A DNA stretch of 19,155 nt from an uncultured Anaerovibrio sp. (GCA_900768695.1 CAAGDY010000148.1:1-19155), one strand, 5' to 3'; shown: positions 1 to 7,012, counted from the first letter of the stretch. Made by a program: numbers and translations. Notes: generated by a model from the sequence alone, not told the origin.

Positions 1-258
1 GGGTTCCGAAATGCCGTCGACCAACAGGTCTAACCTGCGATTGCAGGTGGGTGCCTCCAGCAGCCGCTTTTGCTATTCGCTCGAAGACGATCCAGCAGCC
101 ACGGCGCAATATCAGGCTCCCGTATAAAAGGAGTAGGCCAGACGATGAAAGGAATAACGGACATTCAAGAGTATCCCTCTTTGATAAATATACTAACACA
201 ATATTTTTTTAATAACAAGTCTTGACAAACAATATTATATGATTTTTTTTAGGAGGAA
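1..258. other. Unassigned left-edge region
   Basis: I recognise no gene here. Frame 2 is open from the window edge to a TAA at 125-127 (41 codons), so this could be the 3' end of a gene cut by the edge, but the translation resembles no family I know. Bases 33-48 form a 6-bp hairpin (ACCTGC, GATT, GCAGGT), and CAGGT just upstream could pair with ACCTG instead. The word CCAGCAGCC occurs twice between 57 and 110. A structured RNA end is therefore an alternative. Bases 160-250 become very AT-rich. A TTGACA at 222-227 has no -10 at proper spacing before the ribosome binding site at 251. Confidence 0.3.
145..225 (+). CDS. Possible 26-residue small ORF
   Basis: An ATG at 145 opens a 26-codon frame ending at TGA 223-225. 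It is preceded by AAAGGAG at 127-133, 11 bases upstream, which is a believable ribosome binding site. The peptide begins MKGITDIQEYPSL and has no recognisable motif. It lies directly ahead of the DUF3846 gene and could be a leader peptide or chance. The only support is the ribosome binding site and the open frame. Confidence 0.15.
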   Translation: MKGITDIQEYPSLINILTQYFFNNKS

Positions 259-267
259 ATGAGATTT

Positions 268-876
268 ATGGAAAAGCAGCTGATGAGGGCGATTTTGATA
301 GAGCCGGGCAGGGAGCCTGAGATTATCCGTCTGCCGGCAGGGCATGGCGCTCATGAAGAGGCCATCCGCGATGTGCTGGAGGGCAATTATGGGGCGGTGG
401 AGTTTTTTGAGATTCAGCCGGGAATTTCCCTGTTTATTTTGGTGAATGACCTGGCCGCTGTGTTGGGCATGAAGCCCAACCGCCGTTTTCCGGAGCCGGA
501 CAGGGAGCAGATTATTTATGGCAAGGCGATTTTTATTGCGGCTTATAACGGTGCGGATGAAAGCCGGGAGGGGACGCTGGATATGTCGGAGGAAACCTGC
601 CTGATGTTCATGGAGCAGATTAAGCTGCATTTTGAGTCCTGCAAAGGGGATGAGGAACCGCGGCCGGAGGATACCCTGTATTATGACGAGGATGAGGAGG
701 GGCGTCAGGTGCCGTACCGCTGGGTGGAGTGCGCCGCAAGGCCTGACGGACTGCCGGAGCCTTTGGCGGCAGGCAGGGTGAGGTTTTACCGCGGCGAGGT
801 GCGGGAGTACATGGAGATAGGCGGCAGATTTTTTAAGAAGGTCACGGTTTATACGCCGGGCAGCAGGCTGAATTGA
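268..876 (+). CDS. DUF3846-domain protein
   Basis: A protein of 202 residues whose first half matches DUF3846 as I know it: an N-terminal RAILIEPGREP strand, then a segment like VNDLAAVLGMKPNR (roughly residues 64-77), then an IYGKAIFIA strand (about 86-94). DUF3846 proteins are small and common in Firmicutes chromosomes, phages and conjugative elements; their function is unknown. The C-terminal ~80 residues are acidic (EEPRPEDTLYYDEDEEG) and fall outside the core domain. I chose ATG 268 because AGGAGG at 251-256 lies 11 bases before it, whereas ATG 259 would be only 2 bases from the Shine-Dalgarno sequence. No signal peptide or membrane segment is visible. The next gene has its own promoter, so this is probably a single-gene unit. 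The domain call is fairly firm; no function is inferred. Confidence 0.72.
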   Translation: MEKQLMRAILIEPGREPEIIRLPAGHGAHEEAIRDVLEGNYGAVEFFEIQPGISLFILVNDLAAVLGMKPNRRFPEPDREQIIYGKAIFIAAYNGADESREGTLDMSEETCLMFMEQIKLHFESCKGDEEPRPEDTLYYDEDEEGRQVPYRWVECAARPDGLPEPLAAGRVRFYRGEVREYMEIGGRFFKKVTVYTPGSRLN

Positions 877-886
877 AATACTTTTC

Positions 887-916
887 TCGACAAATAGCAG
901 GGTTATACTATATAAT
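887..916 (+). promoter_or_regulatory. Sigma-70-type promoter for the 954-1289 gene
   Basis: TCGACA at 887-892 (5 of 6 to TTGACA) and a perfect TATAAT at 911-916 are separated by 18 bases. The element lies immediately after the DUF3846 stop codon and about 38 bases before the ATG at 954. Confidence 0.6.
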
Positions 917-953
917 GGTCTTGAATATTTTGCTTGTGAAGGAGAATGACAAT

Positions 954-1289
954 ATGAGTGATAAGATATACAGCGTGGCGGTCAGCTGCCGCAATTCGAT
1001 TGGCTGGGTTGAGTACGATTGCGAGGCAAAAACCGTGAAGGCCTGTCTGGATGATGCGCAGGCCGTGGCAGATGCGGAGAAGTTTTTGAGCGAGAAGCAT
1101 GAGATAAGGGTGCCTCATGAAACGTTGCGGGATTTTACCGAGGTTATGGTGGACCCGCTGGCGGATGAAGAGAGCTTCAAGCTGGCATTGACCAGGCTCT
1201 GGGAAAATACCGGGGTGCATGTCGACTGGAGCCGCCCTGTGGAGTACGTGAAGGCGCATCCGCATTATCCGACAAAGGAAGATAAATAG
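954..1289 (+). CDS. Conserved-looking small protein of unknown function
   Basis: A soluble protein of 111 residues starting MSDKIYSVAVSC. I do not recognise the family. It has no signal peptide, membrane segment or metal-binding cluster. The middle is predicted helical (CLDDAQAVADAEKFLSEK) and the end is polar. ATG 954 was chosen over upstream in-frame starts because AAGGAG at 939-944 is 9 bases before it, and because the upstream part would start before the TATAAT of its own promoter at 887-916. A strong intrinsic terminator follows 8 bases after the stop, so the gene is a clean monocistronic unit. That organisation, plus coding character like its neighbours, argues that it is real. A role cannot be stated from the sequence. 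Confidence 0.7.
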   Translation: MSDKIYSVAVSCRNSIGWVEYDCEAKTVKACLDDAQAVADAEKFLSEKHEIRVPHETLRDFTEVMVDPLADEESFKLALTRLWENTGVHVDWSRPVEYVKAHPHYPTKEDK

Positions 1290-1296
1290 GCTTGAT

Positions 1297-1331
1297 AATC
1301 CCGCATCAAGGAGGCTTGATGCGGGATTTTT
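1297..1331 (+). terminator. Intrinsic terminator after the 954-1289 gene
   Basis: A perfect 12-bp stem (TCCCGCATCAAG at 1299-1310 with its complement at 1315-1326) with a GAGG tetraloop, followed by TTTTT at 1327-1331. The two A residues at 1297-1298 can extend the stem with the first Ts. Confidence 0.88.
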
Positions 1332-1534
1332 GCTGTTGAGTTTGTTATAGCGGGGAGGCCGGCGCAGGCTCTGAAGAATAATTTTATCAGCTTTTTTATG
1401 TGCTGATTTTGTAGTAAAATAATACTTATACAATATGATTATGATGGATGGCGGTGTCGTATCCGCCGACAGCCGCATGTAGACGGTGCTGACAGCGGCT
1501 TCATCAATATCGGAATCGCGGAGGAGTGGGAAGT

Positions 1535-3220
1535 ATGGAGCGTAAATGGTGGCATGACAAGGTTGCATATCAGATTTATCCGAAGAGCTTTCAGGATACC
1601 AACGGGGATGGTATCGGTGATTTGCGGGGGATTATCAGCCGTCTGGATTATTTGAAGGAGCTGGGGGTTGATATTGTCTGGATTTCGCCGATTTACAGGT
1701 CGCCCTTTGTGGACCAGGGCTATGATATTGCGGATTATCAGCAGATTGACCCGATTTTTGGCACCATGGAAGAGTTTGATGAGCTTTTGGCGGAGGCGCA
1801 TAAGCGCGGCATGTACATCGTGATGGATTTGGTTATCAATCATTGCTCGGATAAGCATGAATGGTTTCAGAAGGCATTGCAGGACCCGGAGGGGGAGTAC
1901 GGGGATTATTTTTATTTCCGCAAGGGCAGGAATGGCCAGCCGCCAAGCAACTATCGCAGTTATTTCGGGGGCAGTGCCTGGGAACGGGTGGAGGGAACGG
2001 AGTATTATTACCTCCACATGTTTGCCAGGGAACAGCCGGATTTGAACTGGGAAAATCCCAGGGTACTGCATGAGCTGTACAGCATGATTAACTGGTGGCT
2101 GGACAAGGGGCTGGACGGCTTCAGGGTGGATGCCATCATCAATATCAAGAAGGATTTGGAGTTTAAGAGCTTTCCGCCGGACGGGCCGGATGGGCTTGCC
2201 GGTTGCTGGCGCATGGTAGAGGCTGTGGATGGCGTAGGGGATATGCTGGAGGATTTGAAGCGGCACACCTTTGCTAAGTTTGATGCCTTTACGGTGGGCG
2301 AGGTTTTCAATATGAAGCCGGAGGAACTGCGGGAGTTTATCGGTGCGCAGGGGCATTTTTCCACCATGTTTGATTTTTCCGCCCACAAGCTGACCTATGG
2401 CGAGCATGGCTGGTATGACAGCAGGCCGGTGAGCTTTGAGGATTTTCGGGCGGTGATAGTAAAGGCCCAGCTGGAGGCGCAGGAGATTGGCTTTTTGGCC
2501 AATATTATCGAGAATCATGATGAGCCGCGGGGCGTGTGTACCTACCTGCCTGCGGAGCTGCAGAATGAGCCGGGGGCGAAGATGCTGGGGACGGTGAGCG
2601 TTCTGCTTCGTGGGATTCCGTTTATTTTTCAGGGGCAGGAAATCGGCATGCAAAACTGCCCTATGCAGTCTATTGATGAGTACGATGATATCAGCACGAA
2701 GAATGAATATCAGCTGGCCCTCAGTGCCGGCTGCAGTGTGGCGGAGGCATTGGAGGCCTGCTACAGCAGAAGTCGCGATAATGCCAGGACGCCGGTGCAG
2801 TGGAGCGGTGATGAAAATGCCGGCTTTACCTCCGGCAGGCCGTGGCTGAAGGTCAATCCGAATTATCGGGAAATTAATGTGGCCGAGCAGCAGGGCAGGG
2901 AGGATTCTGTACTGAATTATTATAAGCGGCTGATTGCCCTGCGGAAATCTCCTGAATGGGCGGAGGTGTTTACCTATGGGCGGTTTGTGCCTGTGCTGGA
3001 GGATGAGGAGAAGATTTTTGCCTATGAGCGCAGGGGAGAGGACAGGTCGGCCCTGGTGATTGCCAATTTCGGGCTGTCGGACAGGGCAGTGACTCTGCCG
3101 TCCGGCACAGGCAACAGGGTTCTTCTCAGCAATTTTCCTGATGTCAGGCTGTCAGGCGGCAGGCTGGAGCTTTTGTCCGGCCAGGTGGTTGTGCTGGGGG
3201 AAAAAACGCTTTACAAATAA
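1535..3220 (+). CDS. GH13 alpha-glucosidase (oligo-1,6-glucosidase/maltase type)
   Basis: A cytoplasmic exo-acting alpha-glucosidase of 561 residues, normal length for the GH13 oligo-1,6-glucosidase/maltase group, which releases glucose from short alpha-glucosides. Visible landmarks are the N-terminal WWHDKVAYQIYPKSFQD, the Ca-loop motif DTNGDGIGD (21-29), the region I motif DLVINH (98-103), nucleophile Asp199 in GFRVDA, acid/base Glu256 in FTVGEV, Asp329 in ENHDE, and FQGQEIGM. Ala200 directly follows the nucleophile. In this subfamily Val at that place marks alpha-1,6 specificity and Ala or Thr marks alpha-1,4 specificity, so maltase-like activity is the better guess. ATG 1535 has GGAGGAG at 1520-1526; a GTG at 1526 lies inside that site. 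No signal peptide. The leader (1332-1534) holds small hairpins such as GGCGG/CCGCC (1450-1467) but no convincing promoter; TACAAT (1429) and TATGAT (1434) are weak -10 candidates. No sugar transporter is adjacent. Confidence 0.93.
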   Translation: MERKWWHDKVAYQIYPKSFQDTNGDGIGDLRGIISRLDYLKELGVDIVWISPIYRSPFVDQGYDIADYQQIDPIFGTMEEFDELLAEAHKRGMYIVMDLVINHCSDKHEWFQKALQDPEGEYGDYFYFRKGRNGQPPSNYRSYFGGSAWERVEGTEYYYLHMFAREQPDLNWENPRVLHELYSMINWWLDKGLDGFRVDAIINIKKDLEFKSFPPDGPDGLAGCWRMVEAVDGVGDMLEDLKRHTFAKFDAFTVGEVFNMKPEELREFIGAQGHFSTMFDFSAHKLTYGEHGWYDSRPVSFEDFRAVIVKAQLEAQEIGFLANIIENHDEPRGVCTYLPAELQNEPGAKMLGTVSVLLRGIPFIFQGQEIGMQNCPMQSIDEYDDISTKNEYQLALSAGCSVAEALEACYSRSRDNARTPVQWSGDENAGFTSGRPWLKVNPNYREINVAEQQGREDSVLNYYKRLIALRKSPEWAEVFTYGRFVPVLEDEEKIFAYERRGEDRSALVIANFGLSDRAVTLPSGTGNRVLLSNFPDVRLSGGRLELLSGQVVVLGEKTLYK

Positions 3221-3281
3221 TGGGGCCTGTGATATGATGAAGGCGACATAGGAAAGTGTCGAAGTAGTTCCATGAGCTGCA

Positions 3282-3389
3282 AACGAAAACCCCCGGTGGG
3301 TGAGACCGGGGGTTTTCTATAAACTAGGAACGATACTGCTAATTCCAAGGGAAGCACCCCCTTTCGTGCCCTTGAGCAGGGGTGATAGC
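3282..3389 (-). ncRNA. Putative ~108-nt structured small RNA divergent from the LysR gene
   Basis: No protein frame explains this segment, yet it has a promoter (3396-3424, minus), a compact fold and a terminator (3286-3316). On either strand AGCAG (3375-3379) pairs with CTGCT (3336-3340) and CCCTTG (3369-3374) with CAAGGG (3346-3351). Inside, CACCCC (3355-3360) is complementary to GGGGTG (3379-3384), which lies outside the hairpin: an H-type pseudoknot possibility that competes with a local GCAC/GTGC stem. The predicted RNA starts about 7 bases after TATAAT and runs to the T-rich side of the terminator. I do not recognise a named RNA class. A plus-strand RNA ending at the 3417-3459 terminator is the alternative, but I see no plus-strand promoter for one. 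Confidence 0.5.
3286..3316. terminator. Bidirectional GC-rich hairpin terminator
   Basis: AAAACCCCCGGT (3286-3297) pairs perfectly over 12 bp with ACCGGGGGTTTT (3305-3316) around a 7-base loop. It lies 66 bases after the alpha-glucosidase stop and ends that transcript on the plus strand. Because the stem is flanked by A4 and T4, it also works as the 3' terminator of the putative minus-strand RNA that begins near 3389. Confidence 0.8.
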
Positions 3390-3395
3390 GAACTA

Positions 3396-3424
3396 ATTAT
3401 ATCATAAATATGTACTGGCAACAA
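3396..3424 (-). promoter_or_regulatory. Extended -10 promoter driving the minus-strand RNA
   Basis: Reading the minus strand: TTGTTG (3424-3419), a 17-base spacer, then TATAAT (3401-3396) preceded by TGA, giving the extended -10 pattern TGN-TATAAT. The -35 hexamer is only a half match and lies in the left arm of the 3417-3451 inverted repeat. The perfect -10 and its extension make this a believable promoter. Confidence 0.6.
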
Positions 3425-3459
3425 TGTGTGTTTTCTATACATATTGTTGCCGTTTTTTT
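3417..3459 (+). terminator. Intrinsic terminator or palindromic operator upstream of the LysR gene
   Basis: GGCAACAATGTGTGT (3417-3431) pairs with ATACATATTGTTGCC (3437-3451) over 15 bp, including two G-U pairs, around a 5-base loop. It is followed by G and seven Ts (3453-3459). The outer nine bases, GGCAACAAT/ATTGTTGCC, are a perfect inverted repeat. As RNA this is a strong plus-strand terminator. As DNA it is a palindrome covering the -35 regions of both divergent promoters, so it could also bind a regulator. Confidence 0.75.
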
Positions 3460-3475
3460 GTGTAAGTAGTACAAT
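3447..3475 (+). promoter_or_regulatory. Promoter of the LysR-type regulator
   Basis: TTGCCG (3447-3452; 4 of 6) and TACAAT (3470-3475; 5 of 6) are separated by 17 bases. The -35 overlaps the right arm of the 3417-3451 inverted repeat, so repressor binding there would block it. A further AT palindrome, ATATT-AA-AATAT (3489-3500), lies downstream in the leader. Confidence 0.5.
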
Positions 3476-3539
3476 AAAAGCATAGAAAATATTAAAATAT
3501 CATAATATCACAATATATGTATATATGCGGGGGAAGAGT

Positions 3540-4424
3540 ATGGAAATCAAGGATATGCAGGCGTTTTATGCCATTGTTGAGGAAGGAAATATAAGCCATG
3601 CCGCCATCAGGCTGAGTATTGCCCAGCCTGCCCTGAGCCGTCAGATGAAGAAGCTGGAAACCAGCCTGGGGGTACAGCTTTTTGAGCGGGGAAGCAGGAG
3701 GATACGCCTGACGGACGCGGGCCAGTTGCTGTACTCACGGGTGAAGCACATTCTGGGCATGGTGGATGGCACGCTCAGGGAGATTACGGATATTGGCTCC
3801 GGGGTGGCAGGCACCATCAAGCTGGGAACTGTTACCAGCTCCGGCGCCATGCTGATTCCGCAGTTGGTGGCGGATTTTCATCGCGCTTATCCTATGGTGA
3901 ATTTTAATATCTGGGAGAGTGACGGCGCACGCATACTGGAGCTGTTGGACAGCCACATCATAGAGCTGGCCATCACGAGAACACAGGTGGACAGCAGTAC
4001 CTATGAATCCATTGTCCTGCCGGATGAGCCTCTGGTGCTGGCTATGCACAGGGATTTGTGCTGTTGTGGCGATGACCCGGATAAGATACATATCCATGAG
4101 CTGGCTGACAAACCATTGCTGGTGCCTCTGCGCTGGCATACGGGCTTTTTGGAGCAGTGCCAGAAGCACAGATTTGAGCCGAATATCCTGAGTGTCAGCG
4201 ATAGCCAGATTCAGAATATCCTGTGGACGCAGATGGGAATCGGCATTTCACTGGTGCCTTTGTCCGCCCGCAGCATGGTAAATTCTGATAAGGTGATTTT
4301 CAAGCATCTTGTGGAGTCGGAAATTCATACCCATACAGTGGTGGCCTGGCTGAAGAATCGTACCCTGTCCAGCAGCTGTACCCATTTCCTGAATCTGTTC
4401 CGCAAGAAATATGTGAAGAAATGA
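3540..4424 (+). CDS. LysR-family transcriptional regulator
   Basis: A DNA-binding regulator of 294 residues, typical for LysR proteins. The N-terminal winged helix-turn-helix is clear: MEIKDMQAFYAIVEEG, then NISHAAIRLSIAQPALSRQM (about 17-36), KKLETSLGVQLFERG and LTDAG. The rest is the periplasmic-binding-protein-like effector domain, beginning near GTIKLGTVTSSGAMLIPQLV. The effector cannot be read from the sequence. ATG 3540 has GGGGGAAG just upstream and gives the canonical start; an in-frame ATG at 3525 would precede that site. LysR regulators commonly control a divergent transcript through a shared promoter region. Here the divergent unit is a putative small RNA rather than a protein gene, and a palindrome lies between the two promoters. 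No convincing terminator separates it from the response regulator downstream. Target genes are unknown. Confidence 0.93.
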   Translation: MEIKDMQAFYAIVEEGNISHAAIRLSIAQPALSRQMKKLETSLGVQLFERGSRRIRLTDAGQLLYSRVKHILGMVDGTLREITDIGSGVAGTIKLGTVTSSGAMLIPQLVADFHRAYPMVNFNIWESDGARILELLDSHIIELAITRTQVDSSTYESIVLPDEPLVLAMHRDLCCCGDDPDKIHIHELADKPLLVPLRWHTGFLEQCQKHRFEPNILSVSDSQIQNILWTQMGIGISLVPLSARSMVNSDKVIFKHLVESEIHTHTVVAWLKNRTLSSSCTHFLNLFRKKYVKK

Positions 4425-4450
4425 TAGTGGCGGATATGCGTCGTTTGTAC

Positions 4451-4510
4451 GCAATTATATGTGATTATATGTAATTATACGCGATTATATGTGATTATAT
4501 GAAATATTAC
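4451..4510 (+). repeat. Five tandem 10-bp repeats upstream of the response regulator
   Basis: Units of exactly 10 bases lie at 4451, 4461, 4471, 4481 and 4491 with consensus GTGATTATAT (first, third and fourth units vary by one to three bases); a decayed sixth unit lies at 4501-4510. One repeat per helical turn puts every copy on the same DNA face. OmpR-type regulators bind direct repeats of about 10-11 bases, so this is a candidate autoregulatory site. On the minus strand each unit contains a TATAAT-like hexamer. Confidence 0.85.
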
Positions 4511-4516
4511 TGATAA

Positions 4517-5242
4517 ATGGATAAAGGAATGAGCGTGAAGGATATGAAGGGCCGCAAGGTACTGATTGTTGAGGATGAGAGGCGGATTGCCCGTTTTTTG
4601 CAGATGGAGCTGGAGCATGAGGGCTGTACTACGGCTGTGGAGGACAATGGTAGCCGCGCCTGTGAGCGGATAGCGGCTGAGAGCTATGATATTGTGCTTT
4701 TGGATGTGATGCTGCCGGGAATGGGCGGCTTTGATGTATGCCGCAAGGTGCGGGAGTTTTCTCAGGTGCCGATTATTATGCTGACGGCCAGGGATGATAT
4801 CAAGGACAAGGTGCAGGGGCTGGATATTGGTGCGGATGATTATATTACCAAGCCTTTTGCTACGCCGGAGCTTCTGGCCAGGATGCGTGTGGTGCTACGG
4901 CGGCAGACTGCCGCCGGGCAGGCCGCAGATGCTGATGATGGCGGGGAGGTGCTGTCCATCAGGAAGCTCAGCATGTATACGGCCCGTCACGAGGTAATGG
5001 TGGGGGATGTTCCTGTGGAGCTGACCAAGAAGGAGTATGACCTGCTGGAATATATGCTTCGCAACAAGAGGGTTGTGCTGAGCCGTGACAGGATTCTTTC
5101 CAATGTCTGGGGCTATGACTATGTGGGCGATACCAACGTGGTGGATGTGTACATACGCTATCTGCGCCAGAAGCTGGATGACAGGTTTGGTGAGAAGTAT
5201 ATTCATACCATGCGGGGAGTAGGCTATGTTATCAAAGAGTAA
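4517..5242 (+). CDS. OmpR/PhoB-family response regulator
   Basis: A response regulator of 241 residues that pairs with the kinase overlapping its 3' end. The receiver domain (about 12-125) has the acidic pair Asp20-Glu21 in VLIVEDE, phospho-acceptor Asp63 in LLDVMLPGMGG, Thr90 in IIMLTARDD and Lys112 in YITKPF. The C-terminal winged-helix DNA-binding domain (about 145-241) ends with YDLLEYM, VWGYDYVGDTNVVDVYIRYLRQKL and IHTMRGVGYVI, classic for the family. The exact start is uncertain. ATG 4517 has no ribosome binding site, ATG 4529 and ATG 4544 are too close to AAGGA sequences, and GTG 4535 has AAAGGA six bases upstream and may be the true start. The five 10-bp repeats at 4451-4500 suggest binding to its own upstream region. 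The signal and regulon are not evident. Confidence 0.94.
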   Translation: MDKGMSVKDMKGRKVLIVEDERRIARFLQMELEHEGCTTAVEDNGSRACERIAAESYDIVLLDVMLPGMGGFDVCRKVREFSQVPIIMLTARDDIKDKVQGLDIGADDYITKPFATPELLARMRVVLRRQTAAGQAADADDGGEVLSIRKLSMYTARHEVMVGDVPVELTKKEYDLLEYMLRNKRVVLSRDRILSNVWGYDYVGDTNVVDVYIRYLRQKLDDRFGEKYIHTMRGVGYVIKE

Positions 5243-6950
5243 GGTACTGCGCCTTTTGCACAAATTCAGATTGCTGCGCTGGTCACGCCTGCCCAGGATG
5301 CGGATTTCGGTCAAGCTGACGCTGGTGTATGCGGTGCTGATGGTGGTTCTGCTGTTTGCTACCAGTGCCTTTACGGCGGCAGGGATTTACTATACCCAGT
5401 ATCATCAGGTGGAGAGGGAGCTGTCCTTTAGTATTTTTGATGCACTGCACCAGCTGAAAAACAGGTTTGGCGATGTGGAGGAGCATGTGACGGCTACCCT
5501 GCCAACGCCGCCTCATTTCAAGAATGGTGACAGGGAAAAGGAAAAGCGTGTCTACATGCAGCATGACGGCATCAAGCCGGATGCGCTTTTTAGCCAGGCG
5601 GCAGGCGGCGATGGCGATGTTGCCAGCCGCAAGCTGATTGTCAGCCGTGGCGATATCAGCAATAATATGACGGAAAGCATGACCTTCGGCATGGTGCCGG
5701 GGGTTTTTCTGAAGATAACGGATGCCGATGGCGATGTGGTATATGATACGGATGTGTATTCGCCGTCCCTGCAGCAGCTGCGGGACCATATCAGGGAACA
5801 GCCGCCATTGTGGGCGAACCCCAATTTTCAGGTGGTGGAGATTGGCAATTTTGTCATTTATTACAAGGAAGTGCCTGTGGCCATTAACGGGGAGCCTTAC
5901 AGTCTGCATTTTTTTCGGACGATTACTACGGAAACGAGGCTTTTGGGGCTGATTCAGCAGATTTTGCTGGTGGAAATGGTGCTGGGGCTGGTGCTGGCCC
6001 TGTTTTTGGGGTATTTTGTCAGCCAGAGATTGCTACAGCCTATACGCAGTATGACGGATACGGTAAGGTCCATCGAGGTAAGCGAGCTGGGGACCAGGCT
6101 GGAGGTTTCCGCGACGAAGGATGAGCTTTCCGAGCTGGCGGTGACCTTTAACCGCATGCTGGAGCGGATTCAGCGGGGGTTTGACCAGCAGCAGAGGTTC
6201 GTGTCGGATGCGTCCCATGAGCTACGCACTCCTGTGACTGTGATAAAGGGGTACTCGGATATGCTGAGTCGCTGGGGCAGGCATGACGAGGAGACCCTGC
6301 AGGAAGGGCTGGAGGCTATTGGCTCCGAGGCAGAGAATATGCAGGAGCTGATTGAAAAGCTGTTGTTCCTTGCCCGTGCCGACCAGAAGCGGCAGATTAT
6401 TCACAAGGAGCCGCTGGATATGCAGGCTCTGATTGAGGATGTGTTCAAGAAAATGCAGTTGACGGATAGCCGGCATCAGCTGCAGCTTCTGGCGAATGAG
6501 CCTGCCCTGGTGCTGGCGGACAAGGTTACTATGCGTCAGATGCTACGGATTTTTTTGGAGAATGCGGTGAAGTATACTCCGGCAGGGGGGGTTATCCGCC
6601 TGTCCTCCTGCCGTTGTCCCGATGATGGGGGCAGTCTGGAGCTGGTGATTGAGGATACTGGTATCGGCATTGCCGAGGATGAGCAGGCAAAGATTTTCCA
6701 GCGGTTTTATCGGGTGGACAGCTCCCGTACCAAGGAAGCCGGACAGCCCGGCGGCACAGGTCTGGGATTGTCTATTGCCAAGTGGATTGCCGACCAGCAT
6801 GACATGAAAATCAGGGTGGACAGCCAGCCGGGGGCAGGCACCAGATTTACGCTCCGAATCCCTTTGGTGGCTTCAGCGAACACCTTTTATTCCGAGGAGA
6901 ATATGGAACGGATGACGGATTCCATCGCACAGCTGAAGATGGATAAATAA
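5226..6950 (+). CDS. Membrane sensor histidine kinase, HAMP-HisKA-HATPase
   Basis: A kinase of 574 residues, partner of the preceding response regulator; the two genes overlap by 17 bases, implying translational coupling. GGGGAG (5214-5219) lies 6 bases before ATG 5226. Order: basic N-terminus, TM1 about 31-54, an extracytoplasmic sensor region of about 185 residues (55-240), TM2 about 243-265, HAMP about 266-318, then HisKA with phospho-His331 in SDASHELRTP, followed by the ATPase with Asn446 (FLENAVKYTP), DTGIGI (477-482) and GGTGLGLSIAKW (509-520). All catalytic landmarks are intact. The sensor region contains FLKITDADGDVVYDTD, reminiscent of Cache/PAS-like extracellular sensor folds, but I cannot name the ligand. 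Transcription ends at the bidirectional hairpin 13 bases downstream. Domain calls are firm; membrane boundaries are approximate. Confidence 0.94.
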   Translation: MLSKSKVLRLLHKFRLLRWSRLPRMRISVKLTLVYAVLMVVLLFATSAFTAAGIYYTQYHQVERELSFSIFDALHQLKNRFGDVEEHVTATLPTPPHFKNGDREKEKRVYMQHDGIKPDALFSQAAGGDGDVASRKLIVSRGDISNNMTESMTFGMVPGVFLKITDADGDVVYDTDVYSPSLQQLRDHIREQPPLWANPNFQVVEIGNFVIYYKEVPVAINGEPYSLHFFRTITTETRLLGLIQQILLVEMVLGLVLALFLGYFVSQRLLQPIRSMTDTVRSIEVSELGTRLEVSATKDELSELAVTFNRMLERIQRGFDQQQRFVSDASHELRTPVTVIKGYSDMLSRWGRHDEETLQEGLEAIGSEAENMQELIEKLLFLARADQKRQIIHKEPLDMQALIEDVFKKMQLTDSRHQLQLLANEPALVLADKVTMRQMLRIFLENAVKYTPAGGVIRLSSCRCPDDGGSLELVIEDTGIGIAEDEQAKIFQRFYRVDSSRTKEAGQPGGTGLGLSIAKWIADQHDMKIRVDSQPGAGTRFTLRIPLVASANTFYSEENMERMTDSIAQLKMDK

Positions 6951-6962
6951 ATTTGCATAATA

Positions 6963-7012
6963 AAAATGCGTACCGGTTGCGGTGTTTTTGCAATCGGTAC
7001 GCATTTTGTTTT
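6963..7012. terminator. Bidirectional intrinsic terminator between convergent genes
   Basis: AAAATGCGTACCG (6963-6975) pairs perfectly with CGGTACGCATTTT (6995-7007); a G-U pair and TTGC/GCAA (6977-6980 with 6990-6993) extend it to 18 bp around a 9-base loop. T-rich tracts follow on the plus strand (TTTTGTTTTT), and the minus strand reads TTTTTATT. It serves the kinase operon and can also serve the minus-strand gene ending at 7111. Confidence 0.88.

Noticed and set aside
222..243. TTGACA at 222-227 as a -35 for the DUF3846 gene
   Set aside because: The nearest -10-like hexamers (TATTAT 233, TATGAT 238) are only 5 and 10 bases away, and the ribosome binding site at 251 leaves no room for a normal start.
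4451..4510. Possible CRISPR or replication iterons
   Set aside because: Ten-base units without spacers are not CRISPR. No replication initiator gene is nearby, and the location ahead of a response regulator fits an operator better.
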